Shown: positions 12,301-24,600 of the stretch, piece after piece
How positions within the stretch are numbered: position 1 is the stretch's first letter
Layout: the number at the start of each line of letters is the position of its first letter
From: Lichenostomus cassidix
Taxonomy: Eukaryota; Chordata; Aves; Passeriformes; Meliphagidae
Direction of reading: 5' to 3'
DNA: 64,000 nt
Assembly: GCA_008360975.2 (NCBI GenBank)
Contig: CM039184.1
Span: forward strand, 39,543,797 to 39,607,796
Position numbers and translations under genes: made by a program
Notes under the pieces: generated by a model
Seen by the model: only the letters and a program-made list of their open reading frames with translations
The model's database searches: none
What the model was told of the DNA's origin: nothing

Positions 12301-14320
12301 GACACCCACAAAGAGATACCTCTTTTGTTGCTAGGCACTCAAATGCCCGTTTGAGCCAGTAGGGTATTTTGTGCTCTAAAGCACCGGTCAGGGTAACAGC
12401 AATGCTGAGGATGAGGATGATTCTAACAGGCTAAGAATTGCCTCATCTTGCTTTAGGTAATGCAGTGATGCCATGCATTTCCCTGCGGAGGATGATCTCA
12501 TCCTGGTGGGGGGAGGTGTGGGGGGAAGAAATCACGACAGTGCATCAAGAATTCAAAACTTTTAGTCTGCTCTTTGATATTATTTTCTCTGAAAGCTTAG
12601 GTAAGACAAGCTTTCAACTGTAGGGAAATATAAAAAACAAGTACTTGAAAAAAGCAGCAGCATTTTTATAATCTAGAAAAATATATTCTGTAGATTTTAG
12701 GACGCTTACTTTATAATATTTTATTTGAAAAAAAATTTAAAATTCTATGAGACAGAGACAGCAAATATGAAGATGATGCTACAATGATCTTTACAGATAA
12801 ACAGTAAAAAATAAAGTGGTTCAAGAAAGTACAAAGCTATGCTCTGAAAGCTACCAAAAAATAACCACTGTCTCTCAGCATAGCAATAAGGGTAAAAATA
12901 TTTTCCCCCATACAAATGCAGTTGTTCCAATGCTTTTCTTTTGACAGGAAAATAATAAATAGAACAATTTTTTACTCCATTCCAGCCTGGATCTACTTAT
13001 TCTACCTGGACCGAATGAAAATAAATTCAAATCATCATGTGTCACCACCGCCATAAGAACCATCAGGTTTCTTTTTAGAGCAATATTTATTTGAAATGAG
13101 AACCAACAAGAGAAATTAACGACATAGTGATAAAAATAAAACCAAAGCTTCTCAGACACGGAAGAAAGCAAATAACTAAACTGTCTTTAGTTACCAACTG
13201 TATCGTGAAATATGCAAACCTCAGGAGACAACACATGTTCAGTATATAACTGCTGCTCCACAAAGCAATGACCGTACCACTATTAAAACACATGTTCAAA
13301 ACAGTCATCAGTATTGTAAAACACCTCCTTAAAGATTACAAAAGAGCAGTTTTCCACCTCACGACTGCAAGAGATGTCAAGTATTCAAAGAAGGTGTTTT
13401 ATGAACATGAACATATACATGACATATTGCAATACTGAAGCAGACGTGCAAAGTAAAAATTTTCCACTCTACAATGTACAATGCTAAACAATAATTATCT
13501 GATTAATAATGTAAGGAAAAAATAGAAGCTGACTATATGAAAAGATGAAAAATGTTTGAAAATATACCGTTACATTTTCTGTGTGACACTATTCCCCTAC
13601 TAAATACTGTTACCACTGATGGATGCAGGCCAATACTGTGACAGCTCTTCACATTACTTCTGGGCGGGATGTAGTTGTTGGAAAGCCCTGACACTGGGCC
13701 AGCATTCTGATCTTCCAAAAGCAAACAGACTTTTAGGTACTCAGCATGAAGCTGTAAAATTAGCTGAAATTATTCCAAGTGTAGACGGGACCCTTACTTA
13801 TTAATTCACCTGTACCTATAAACCACATCACCACCACTGTAAACAAAAGCCATATCCGGGTCTTTAACATTAAGGGCATGGTGTATTAGTTTGGAACCTA
13901 CCACCAGACAGGCAGATACCTAAAGGAGAGGACTGTGAGTTAGAGAGTAAATGACTATAGATTCCCCATCCTTCAGCCCAGCAGCGAACACACAGGACTC
14001 AACAGGGCTCGGGCAGAGCCTTTTACACGCTATCAAAAGTTGGTCACAGTGTCTGCGAGGACCCCAAGCATGCTTTCCGTCCGTGAGACGAGGTTTAACA
14101 CGCTTTGTTTTGGGAGATCCAAACGCAGATACTGACCCCGTGTTTCCGGTTAGTGAATGGCTAGTGTCCAAGGGGACACTAGAGAGCAGCTTAGAATTAA
14201 AGCGCTTTGTTGTTGGGTTTTTTTTTTTCCTTTCCCCCTCTCCCGTCTTCTTCCCCTCTCTTTCGGCAGTTTCTCCACAAAAACAGGCTGAAAGGGAACC
14301 AACCGGCTCCCTTAAGCGTC
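9363..14320. other. Long first intron of CASP3 (no further coding exon seen)
   Basis: This roughly 5-kb stretch lies between the start-codon exon and the CpG island. It is AT-rich and holds an A14 run near 9437 and scattered short open frames that resemble no protein family. I saw no CR1 copy or RNA gene in it. A minor 5' UTR exon could be hidden here and would not be recognisable by eye. Confidence 0.5.
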
Positions 14321-14444
14321 TGGCAAACTAAGCCCTGAGGCGCGGCGCTGTGTCCGGGCAGGGGGCAGCGGCGGGCGCTGGGATGGCAGGCGGCCGCTCC
14401 CTCCCGCCGGGCCGCGGGCAAGGCCGGGTGCCATCCCCCCAACA

Positions 14445-14470
14445 CCGACCGACCGACCGACCGACCGACA
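14445..14470. repeat. (CCGA)n tetranucleotide repeat in the CpG island
   Basis: About six uninterrupted copies of CCGA/GACC lie on the CASP3 side of the shared CpG island. Each unit holds one CpG. The array is short but is likely to vary in length between individuals. Confidence 0.85.
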
Positions 14471-15049
14471 GCCGGGCCTGCGGTGCCGGGAGCCCCGCGG
14501 GCAGCCGGGGCAGCGGCGCTCTCAGCCGGGCCCGCCCCGGGCCAAACGAGGCTCTCCTCCGGCTCTCCGCAGCTGGCTTCCTCCGGGATAGAAGCAGGCG
14601 GCCACACGGTCCTAGACAGCCACAGCCTGGCCACCCCCCTGCTTTGTTCGGCCCCAAAGCCGCCGCGCCCCCATCCCGGAGCACCGCACCTCAGCTCCGC
14701 CAGCACCCACCGGCTCCGCCGCCTCCTCGCTCCGCCGGCGCTGTGCTCCGACGTGCTTTCCCCTGAGCCCGGCGTGGCTAACCCAGCCGCTACCCGGAGC
14801 GGAGAAAAACCCCTCGCTGCCCGGCCCGCCCGGCGGCCGCTGGCTCCTCCCCGCGCAGGGCGGGCAGCGCGGACGGGCGGCGCGCCCCACCCCAATGGCG
14901 GCGGGCGGCGGGCAGTGGCGGTGAGGGCTGCGGGAGCGGCGCTGGGGGCGCGGGAAGGCGGGAGCGGCCGTGCGGGCCTTTCCGGGCCATTCTCGGCGCG
15001 GAGGGAGGTGTGTGGGGCCAGGCTGAGAGGCTGAGGGGGCGCGGGGGGC

Positions 15050-15075
15050 TGCTCTGCTCTGCTCTGCTCTGCTCT
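15050..15075. repeat. (CTCTG)n pentanucleotide repeat
   Basis: Five near-perfect copies of TGCTC lie at the right edge of the CpG island, probably in the PRIMPOL leader or the start of its first intron. Confidence 0.85.
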
Positions 15076-15202
15076 CAGCTCCTCTCCCGCGGGGGGACAC
15101 TGAGCCGGATACGGCTGCCTGGCTGCTCTTGGGTGTGAATGGTGTAACTCAAACCTTGTCAGGTTTGCTCTGGTGCTTCAGTTCCTCTGCCTGCTGAAAC
15201 GA

Positions 15203-15770
15203 ATGTGCCATTCTGGTACATTTACACTGTGCTGGTGTGGCCTCATATTAAATCCTGTGTGCAGTTTTTGGCACCGCAGTGTAACAAGAATATAAAGCTA
15301 TTACAGAGCATCCAAAGCAGGGCAAGGAAGACGGTGAAGGGCCTTGAGAGGAAGCTGTGTGAGGAGCGGCTGAGGTCACTTGTTCTGTGCAGCCTGGAGG
15401 AGGCTGAGGGGAGACCTCGTCGTGGTGTTGAACATGCTCGTGAGGGGAGCAGGAGGAGCAGCAGTCAGTGATCTCTTCTCTGGCGACAGGACCTGAGGGA
15501 ATAGCCTTTCGCTGTGTCAGGGGAGGTTTAGGTTGGATATTAGAAAAAAGTTCTTCACCCAGCGGGTGGCTGGGCACTGGAACAGGCTGCTCAGGGAAGT
15601 GGTCACAGCACCAGCCTGGCAGAGTTCAAGAAGTGTTTGGACAATGCTCTCAGGCACCTGGTGTGACTCTTGGAGATGGTCCTGTGCAGGGCTAGGAGTT
15701 GGATTAGATGATCCTTGTGGGTTCCTTCCGCCTCAGAATATTCTGTCATTCTGGCATAATGGTGGTTTTC
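15203..15770 (+). mobile_element. 5'-truncated CR1 LINE, 3' end of ORF2 plus tail
   Basis: In two frames the plus strand encodes the C-terminal part of a CR1 reverse-transcriptase polyprotein: blocks like CVQFLAPQCNKNIKLLQSIQ and ERKLCEERLRSL, then IRKKFFTQRVAGHWNRLL. The nucleotide 3' end follows, with GGATTAGATGATCCTTGTGGGTTCCTTCC and an imperfect ATTCTGTCATTCTG tail. Frames are broken, so the copy is dead. It lies in PRIMPOL intron 1, little more than 100 bp from the CpG island. Confidence 0.9.
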
Positions 15771-16139
15771 AAAGGAAGTAGCCAGCTAGAGTAATCTGTG
15801 GGGACAATTATCAACTGAGCAGCCACCCTCCAGATGTCAGTGAGCGAGATCCCTGCGGGTGTGCTGGCCTGTGCCGTGGCAGGACCTTCTCCTCGGGCAG
15901 GGTTCTCACCCCCCTGCTTGGTGAGTGTTCCTGGCTGCCCACAGACCTTGCACAACAGTGCTCTGAAGCTGAGGGCTGATTTTGGCTTCGTCATCAACTT
16001 TCAGGTCAGTTAGTTTCATATTTGTACATCAACATTCAGAAAGTCAGATGACATTGGAAACTAGGTATGCCAGCTTCTCATAACAGGTACTGACCTACTT
16101 TTTGAGGTCTTATCGCCGTGCCTGATATACTGAGTTTTG

Positions 16140-16355
16140 CCCTTGCAATCTTAATTTGAGGAAGAGATTGCACACTGGAACAGATTGTTCAGAGAGGTTG
16201 TGGAGTCTCCTCCACTGGAGATACTCAGGAACTGACTGGACACACTCTTGTGCCAGGTGCTCTAGGATGACCCTGCTTGAGCAGGGAGGTTCAGCCAGGT
16301 GACCCACTGACTGTGGCTCCTTCTAACATGACCCATTTTGTGATTCTGTAATTGT
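16140..16355 (+). mobile_element. CR1 LINE 3'-end fragment
   Basis: It carries the conserved CR1 3' region: CACTGGAACAGATTGTTCAGAGAGG, TCCTCCACTGGAGATACTCAGGAACTG, a CTAGGATGACCCTGCTTGAGCAGG block, and a CTCCTTCTAACATGACCCATTTTGTGATTCTGTAATT end. It is a different subfamily from the copy at 15203-15770 because of the extra CTTGAGCAGG segment, also seen in the copy at 37791-37920. It lies within PRIMPOL intron 1. Confidence 0.85.
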
Positions 16356-18636
16356 AGAGGACACTTCCTCCATTAGGAGGGTTAGGGGAAAATTTGTCAG
16401 TCCTTGTTGTTGAGGGAAGATGGGTAGTGTTTGTTAGTATGCCACTGGTCAGGTCAACATAAGCATAGCTAAGCTAATTTTCACTAACGTTAAAGAATTT
16501 TACACTAGGTCGATTGTAATTTAATGTGTTCTAAGGCTGAATTGGTAGCTGGGAGAAAATGTCACACATTTATTTGTGTCAAGGACCATGAATTCTGCCA
16601 TAGAACTATGTTGCATGGTACTCACTGGCCAGGAAACAAGTGTAAGCATGTTATTTTGAGTAGCAGTTGATTTGCATGTCTCAGCTTCAGTTGTCAGCAG
16701 GTGTGGATTGTATGTTTGTCATTCTCATGAGAAGTAAACAAGGAAGCAGTCTTCCATCAAATAGAGAAAAGGAAATAGCAAGTTCTTTAAGTCATCTCTT
16801 ATAAGACTTTTTTCCAGGCTCTCCATGCAGTCATCCTGCTGAGTCAGTAACACTTATGTCTAAACATGTTGGTGACAAAATTTCTTAAAACTGCCCTTTC
16901 TTCTGGTGGGACATAAGAGGGGAAGATGAAGTGGGAATTTCCTAGTGAACTCAGAAGGCTGGTCTGTAAGTGTAACTTGTATGTGCTCTAAACAGATGTG
17001 TTATAGTTCACACAGGAACTAAAGTTACCTTCAAAAGACCTGACATTTTGGACTGCTGAGAATCTGAATGTTTGGACTACAAGAACTGTGATAGGTTTCA
17101 GTTTAAAATAAGGGTCATCGACCTTCTCTCAGATTCAGGTATCCTACCAGCTGTGTTTCTGCAAAAATACGACCTGATATAACTAGAAAGTTTAAGATTG
17201 AGAATTATGGGACTTCTCTGTCTCTTTCCTTTTTTAATGGTTATCTTGTGGGAAAGTGCTGATGTAGGGATGTCTTTTGCACCCAGTTAATTTACAGCCA
17301 ACAGCATTAAAATGAAAGTTTTGCTAGCACTTCTGAGAAATGCTGACTGCTGTCTATAACCTAATTTTTCATGTCCAAGAAGGAACTAAGAGCATAAGAA
17401 GAAGGGAGTGGAGAAAATGCACAGGTCAGAAGACTGAGAAGGTCGATAGAGATAATATGTTTGACCTCTGTTAGAGAAAAAACATTCGGTTACTTAGACT
17501 TGACACAGGCACTGAACTGTCAAGACATGGGCAGGGTTAGATGTGCAGTGGGCAGAAATGTAAGTGTCCAGGAACTTTTGCTGTGGAAAACTTGGAGGAG
17601 GAAATGAGAGGATCTAAAATCTGGGCTTCAGGGCCCCTCAAAAATATTTAAATACTTAAACTTGCCTTGTGGATCCAGCTTGTTAAACGTTTGAATACTT
17701 TTGAGTCCGGTTTTGTTTTTATCTTTCACTGAAACCCAGGGGCTGTTAGGAGAACCAAGTGGTTATGCTGGGCAAAACAAGAAGATTCCCCTTCATGTTT
17801 GTTACTTCTTGCCTCTCTTTCTCTGTTTCATGTTTTCCTGGCAGTGCTTTTTACTGATTTGCAGGTGTTCCACTTACAGATAATTGTACATATATGTGTT
17901 TGTGCTTTACTACATCACTCTACAGCATTTGGATTATTTTATGAAGCTAGAAGCTTAAAGGTTGCAAGATAGCAGGAATTACTGCATGGTTCTACTTCTT
18001 GAAAAGAGATAAGATTGCTATTTTAAGGTTGTGAGGAAGTACAGGAGCTTTTAAAGCAGGTGAAAGTATTACTGATCAGTAGCAAATGTTGGCAGGGGAG
18101 AATGGAGCCCTCATTTTGGATTTCAGTTCTTTTACTTTGAGATACAGAGCTCAGAGCTGGAGTCACTGAAGTTTTAACTCTTCCTATGAACTCAAGTATT
18201 GTACTACCATACAAATTAATTATCTCATTTGTCTCCCCAACCATAAAGCAAAAGTAATAGTATTTTTTCACTCTTTAATAATGTTGTGTGCCTAGTCAAC
18301 AGTTTGTATACTTTTTGAGGAGTGTAATACCATTCTGTAGACAAAAATTAAACTTCTTAGGCCTTCTCTTACTGTATTTATTCTGTTGTGTTTATCTTTG
18401 ATAGCGTTAATTTGAAGCTCTTGTACTTCCAAAACAGTGTGGACAGATTTAATATTAAAATTAGTATCATTGCAAGGTTGGGTGTTGATTTGGAATATTG
18501 GCTACTCCCAGTTAATTATCAAATTACACTCAACAAAACCAGAATCAAAAGCAGTGAGGAGTACAGGATATATTAAAATTAAAATTGCCTTGCAAGCAGA
18601 AATTGATACTGATTTGACTATTTGTACTTGTTTTAG
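16356..18636. other. Rest of PRIMPOL intron 1
   Basis: AT-rich intronic sequence between the CR1 copies and the first PRIMPOL coding exon. I see no exon, RNA gene or dated repeat in it. The sequence between the two CR1 copies (15771-16139) is moderately GC-rich and otherwise unremarkable. Confidence 0.5.
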
Positions 18637-18641
18637 GAGAA

Positions 18642-21600
18642 ATGAAGAGAAAATGGCAAGAAAGACTGAAGAAAGTAGAAGAACTAGCATCTCACTATGA
18701 AAGAAACCCTCTTCCTGCAGTTTATAGACCAAGACTGTCCAAACCCTCTATGCCATCCTCTGTTTGGAAAATATTTTCTCGACAGGCCGAAGCTTTTAAT
18801 TATGTAAAAACCTGTGAAGAGGTATATTATGTTAGGCAAATGTCTTTACTCTCTATACACTTTCAAGATTGAACATAATTTAAAATTGTGGTTGGCAGTG
18901 AAGTCTTTATCAGTATGCAAGATCTTTTTCTTACTTCCAAATCCTGAAACAGCAAGCTTTTTTTCTTTTACTTTGTGGGTCATATTGTACCAGAGGTATC
19001 TCTAAGAATTACTGGTTCTGTTTTAACATACAAGTTGAAATGTGGTGATAACTTTGAAAAGTAAAAGTGCTTTTTGGTAATATTGTAGTGATAGATTTGT
19101 GCCTTCTCAAGACGAGCAAGCTGTCAGGGTTGGCAGGAGAATGAGAAGGTAGTGAGAATTAATAGGAAGAAAGAGGAGGAAAAAAATGAGGTAGAAAAAG
19201 AGATAAACAGGAGGCAGAGATGAAATAGAAACAACACAGCTCTCCAGTGGCATCTGAGTAGCAAGTTCAGATGATTAGAAGTGATTAGCCAAATAAATAT
19301 GCAAAAGTGTCCTCTGTTTTCAGTTTAATACTTTTCAAATAGATTGCTGTTTTTAAGGAATGTATTGTGTTTTTCTCCATGCTGTTTCTGGTATTGAAGT
19401 ACTCTTTGCAGCCTGTTTTCAAAAATGGGTTCCAAATTGGCTTGGCAGTAGTTTTTTTGTTTTCTTCTCAGATTTCTGTTTTTGGATCTAAACAACATAA
19501 TGTCTGAACAATATTTGCTGTAAAGCCTTCTATATATATATACTGCCATCATGTCCATGAGACTGCTTCTTTCAGGCCATTGTTCTTCCTCCCTTTGGAT
19601 GCACTTGTCACTGATCAGAAAAAACAAGTTTGCAGAGAAAACAATTTACATTAACTCACAGCAAAGAAAAGCTTCAAAGTTTTACCCATGTAACTGAAAT
19701 CAGAATGATGTTCTAAATTAAAACTAGATGCTACTGAGCTTGGAAAAGGATTAGTGATCTGTTTACAGTTCTCTAGTATTTACTAACCTTTAATTGATGC
19801 CAGGTAGGAACTTATGAAGATTTAAACTGGTTCTTTGAATAAAACTAACCAAAATACTTCAATGTTTTTATTTAAAAAGGATGTTCATGTATTTGCTTTG
19901 GAAAAGAGCACACAGAGTGGACAGAGGTTTTACCTTGTGACAACGTATAAAGAGCTTTGGTTTTATTACACGTGAGTATTTGAGAAGGTAACCTGTATGT
20001 CACTAAAAGACAGTGGTGTACTGGATATCCTACCTAGTAAGAACTATCACTAGATAGGTATTCCCAGGAGCCACCTGCTGCTCTGAGTAGCACAGACCTG
20101 TAATGGGTTGGCTGAGGTTTCATTTTGGCAATGGGAAAAACCTTCATGGGGACAATACAATATATTCTATAGAGGGTTTCAACTTCCTTTTGAGTAGCAG
20201 GTTGCCATTTTTTCCTAAGAATTAAGGACTCTGTTGAACTTAAATCTAATAGCAGTAGGTTTGCTTTTGCTCTCAGCTTTCCTCAGGGGATGATACCAAT
20301 ACATGACAAAAACATACTTCTCTGACTAGTCATACATCAATTTCAGTGTGCATTAATGCAGATATTTGGTGACTGATTTATGGATTTATATTTGCATGAG
20401 GTTGTTCCAAGTATTGATAATTCGATCACTTGCTGAACTTTTTCTCCCATTTTTTTTCTTTTACAATAAAGTATTTAGTTATGAAGTAAAAGAAATCTGA
20501 GTCAATTTTTATATGAAAAGCCTGATATTTTTTCTCAAATTGAAAATGAGATTTTTTTAAATTTAGTTGGAAAAAGCTTTATATAATCTCTTTGTGCTAA
20601 AGACATATGAGTGGTTACTTAGGTTTTTTGCTGTAGTTTTCATAGTTCCTGGAATTCTCAACATTTCTGCATGTATTGTAAGACCAGGGGTGGGGAGGGT
20701 TGGTGGGGGGAGAGCTTGGAGAGGAAAATACTTTACAAAATTAAATTCTAGGCCAGAAAAATAATCTTTGTTGGTATTGTAGGGCTACTTCTTTTTTTTA
20801 CTATGGGTGGTTGACTGCAGAGTAAAATATGTGGGATCCTCGTTTGCAGCTGATAAGCATGTTTATCATGCTCATAATGTTTATTGTGAGAGGCTGTGAT
20901 TTGTTTTTGTTTTTCCTTAGCAAAGGTTACAAAACAAGTCTTATGCATTGCTATGAAGTAATTCCTGAAAAAGATGCTTGCAAACTTTATTTTGATTTGG
21001 AGTTTTACAAACCAGCAAATCCTGGTGCAGATGGCAAGAGTATGGTCATGAAGTTAATTGAGGTAAACTGGAGCAAAGTCATGTTGAAGATTAATATGAA
21101 TTTGTTGTTAACTTAATATGAAACCAAAGTATTTACCACTTTATTTTGATTATGCTGTAGTAAAATTGAAAGAATTGTAGACCAAGTGGTTGTTTTTAAT
21201 GAAGTAAAAATACTGTTTTAATTAAATCAAGGTTTTAATCAAAGTGAGAGACAAAAGAATTAATTGAGACACAAAAGTAAAGAATGATTTTTGTTGGACT
21301 GTTTGTATTCACTGTAGGTTTACTGATATGGTACATTTACTTTTGAAGATTGTTTTATGTGCTCTGCCACTTGAAAGCTGTAAAAGTGGAGGAATGTTTA
21401 GATATTCTTTAAAGTAGCATCAATAAAAGTTCCATTCATGTATTCCTCTGTTCATTCTCTTGCTGAATGGTGCAGTTGTATATCAAGACTTAGAAGAATC
21501 TCTCCTGGAGGTTTCTTTAGATGACAGTTCATTACAGTTGACTTACATGATGATGTAGAGAGCATCATGTGACTGCATTTGCCAATTTGGTACCTAAAAT

Positions 21601-24600
21601 TACATACTTTTGCTGATTATCAATTGTGCTTAAAAATAGTGCAGTTTCCATTTTATTGCAATTTTTTGGAAAATGAGCTCTCTGCAAGTTCATTATGACA
21701 GAGGTGGAAAAAACAGCAGGGTTTTAGAAGAATGTCTTCTGTTTAAATAAAATCTCATCATGAGTGGACATTTATTTGTGACACTTCTGTCACCTACATG
21801 TCCATAGCTAGAAACAAAAGAAAGAAAAAGATTATTGGGGTCATTCCTTCATAAAGAACCCTTCATTGATAGAGAATCTGGAGGGGTTTACCTGTGGATC
21901 AGTTCTGAAATGTGGAGATTTCTCAGGTTAAGAAGAGGACTTTGATTTGCTGGGTGGGGATCTGAGCCGCTAAAACGCAAAGCTTCCAGACCTTTAGGTT
22001 CTGAGTCCCAGTCCTGAACATGGGTAATTACTAGCTTAGTTTATAGCAGGTTTTTTAGAGCTAATTTAGAGTGAAATATGTTTTCTGCTTAGTTATTGTT
22101 CATTGGGTCATACCAATGAATTAGCTAAAAAAATCATAGCACTGAATTAGCTCACCAGTCCTTTATATTATGACAGCATCCATCTTCCACTCCTGGTGAG
22201 CCTGCATTACAGACATTGTCACTGTGGGTGTGAACTGCGTTGTGATGGAAAACAACCTGCAGGATAAAGCCACTTAACTAGGCTTTTACCTGAGAAACTG
22301 AAAGTCTTCTCAACTTAGCACTGTTAATGTATTCAGTGACTTGCATATTTAAGGAAAAACAGTCTATGTCAAACTTGGTTAAAACTTGGTATGGGTTAGT
22401 TTGAATTAAATTAATTGTATGCTCAAAATGAGGGGGAAAAAGGCCTTGAAAAAAGAAGTAGACTCTGAATTTGTGTTAGGTTTACAGATAGAACTACTAA
22501 AAATGTTAGAGCAAAATAACATAATTAATGTTTATAATTTCAGCTTGTCAGCCAAAAATTAAAAGAACTTTATGATGTAAATTGTTCATCAAAAGATGTC
22601 TTGAATTTGGATTCCACTACTGATGAAAAATTTAGTCGTCACTTAATATTTCTACCCCAAAAGACTGTATTTAAGGATAATACTCATGTTGGTAAGTGTG
22701 TTCTTTTCTCTTACACCTAGAAATAAAAGGTGAGGTTTTGACTTTATACAGTGCTAACTCACATTTGAGTATTTATTTTAATGGAATTATATGTGGGAAA
22801 AAAAGTATTCCCAGCAGAACTTACTATATATTTCATTAAGCCTCATTTTTTCTCATCTACTTTCTTTTCCTATGATTAGCATGTGTGTTTGAAAAAATGT
22901 AACTTTTTGTGCCTGTATGTTTTATTTACAAAAATACTGGTTTCTACAAAACTGGCAAGTCTATGGCTCCTTAATTTTCAGGTTAAGGTCAGTCTTAATA
23001 ATTAAAGCTAGTGTTATTTGCTCTAAATACAGTTAATTTGTGGTCACTGCATGGTCAAAAAGGACAAAGATGATTTCAAGCCACCTATGCATAACCATGA
23101 TTAAGAGAAAGCTGAAAGCAATTTTAATTGTTGATGTAAATTGGGATTTTTTTGGAATATGGCAACTCCAAGACAGAGAATTGCCAGTTTAGGGTTGTCT
23201 TGACTCCATTTTTAAAATAAGTACAATGAAACATCCTCATTACCTGAAGTATTTTGAACATACTTTTCAAATACTGTCTGTGAAGCACTGAGGTGCTAGT
23301 GGTGAACATTAGGAGAAGTTAATGTTGAAATTCATAATTTCTTCTTGTATATATATTCTCTGTGGTGTGCAGTAAAGCAGTCTTATAAACATACTTTGAC
23401 CAATTAGGACACAATAGCTTATCAGCTGAGTTTTGTCTGAGTGCAGCAGGAAGTGATGGAAAACAGCTTGCCCAGTGGTGGAATTAAAATCTGTATCAAC
23501 CTTCACATGCAGAATTCTGAGTTAATTAACATTGAACCTGCAGCCTTGGTTTTGTCACTTCTTAATTTGAGTGTTTAAACTTGTAACCTTTGTTCTCTAT
23601 TGTGGTCTGGGTTTTTTTCAAATAAACAAAGAATGTGAGGGAAAGGAAGCAGAAATGCTGTTATACAATGAGATTAATAATCTCATGGGTTATTAGAAGG
23701 GATGAAATTTAGATTTGTTATATTTAGCTCTACTGCTTGTGTTCAGGAAGAACTGTGACAATAGCAACAGAAATACAAGAAATGATGTGCTTTGTTACTG
23801 GTTTTCCTCTGGCGGTAGAATAGGAAGAGCTAAGGATGTTTGGTTCAAAATTTTGATCCCGCTCAGTTTCCCAGTTTTATTCTGGTGTCTTCTTGGTCAC
23901 ACTCTGGTCACTGGTCAGTTTATTTTGTCACAATCTGTCTGAGTGTCTTCATGCCCAGCCCTCCCTTTCTCACCCTTACCTAATTTTCTAGCTCTGCACC
24001 CTCCCTCATTGCAGTCTTGAGTAAAGTTTATACTGTATTTCTTGATTTTTTTTAATACCTCCTGTGGTTTTTAAGTAGCTTCTTACTGTGCAGTGTGTAT
24101 GATCTAGCAGGGCCTTGTAGAGAGAACAGGGAAGATGAGCTTTTTGCTTTTAGTACTTAATTACAGCACAGCGATACTATTTTTAATGACACAGTGTTGG
24201 GCTTCTGTCCAGCCCAATACAGCATTAGACAAAAATCTTATTTTCCCTTTGAATTGTCCAGTTATTTCATGGGGAGAACACACATACTCTTGGATCAAAG
24301 TGGTGTAGGGTTGACATGTTTTGTGTTGCTCAGAGGAATCATCTGTGAAAGGTCTTGTTGGCCTGAACACCTGGAGGAGCAGAGCAAATGTAAGGACAGG
24401 CTGGATATTGTAGGCCTACATGCATGTACAAACCTTTTCCCCCAGTATTTTTAGTATAAGCATGCAGTCTGTGGCCTAAGCACCTCTTTAGGCCAAAACT
24501 CAGGTCCTAACTGCAACACGAAGAGGACAGAGTATTTCCAGAACAGAGGAGCCTTTTCCATCTTTTTTTAACATTAAAAAACCCGTTTTTCATTCTTAGG

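Larger units (their letters stand above)
14330..15090. promoter_or_regulatory. CpG island: bidirectional promoter of CASP3 (minus) and PRIMPOL (plus)
   Basis: The base composition jumps from AT-rich to strongly GC-rich with dense CpG, including repeated GGGCGG-like and CGGCGG blocks. It lies between the first coding exon of CASP3 on the minus strand and that of PRIMPOL on the plus strand, and no other promoter-like CpG island separates them. The two genes are head-to-head here, as in mammals, so one shared promoter is the simplest reading. I see no TATA box in good context. A possible PRIMPOL leader exon could end near 14921 at GTGGCG/GTGAGG. The CASP3 leader donor was not found. The long open frames across the island are composition artefacts. 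Confidence 0.75.

Noticed and set aside
14197..15100. Long overlapping open frames on both strands (up to 232 aa) in the CpG island
   Set aside because: Composition is Ala/Gly/Pro/Arg-rich in every frame, as expected of GC-rich DNA lacking stops. No family similarity, and the frames overlap on both strands inside a promoter.
15205..15781. Open frames with reverse-transcriptase-like sequence as a host gene
   Set aside because: They are pieces of a frame-broken CR1 LINE ORF2 followed by the CR1 3' tail.
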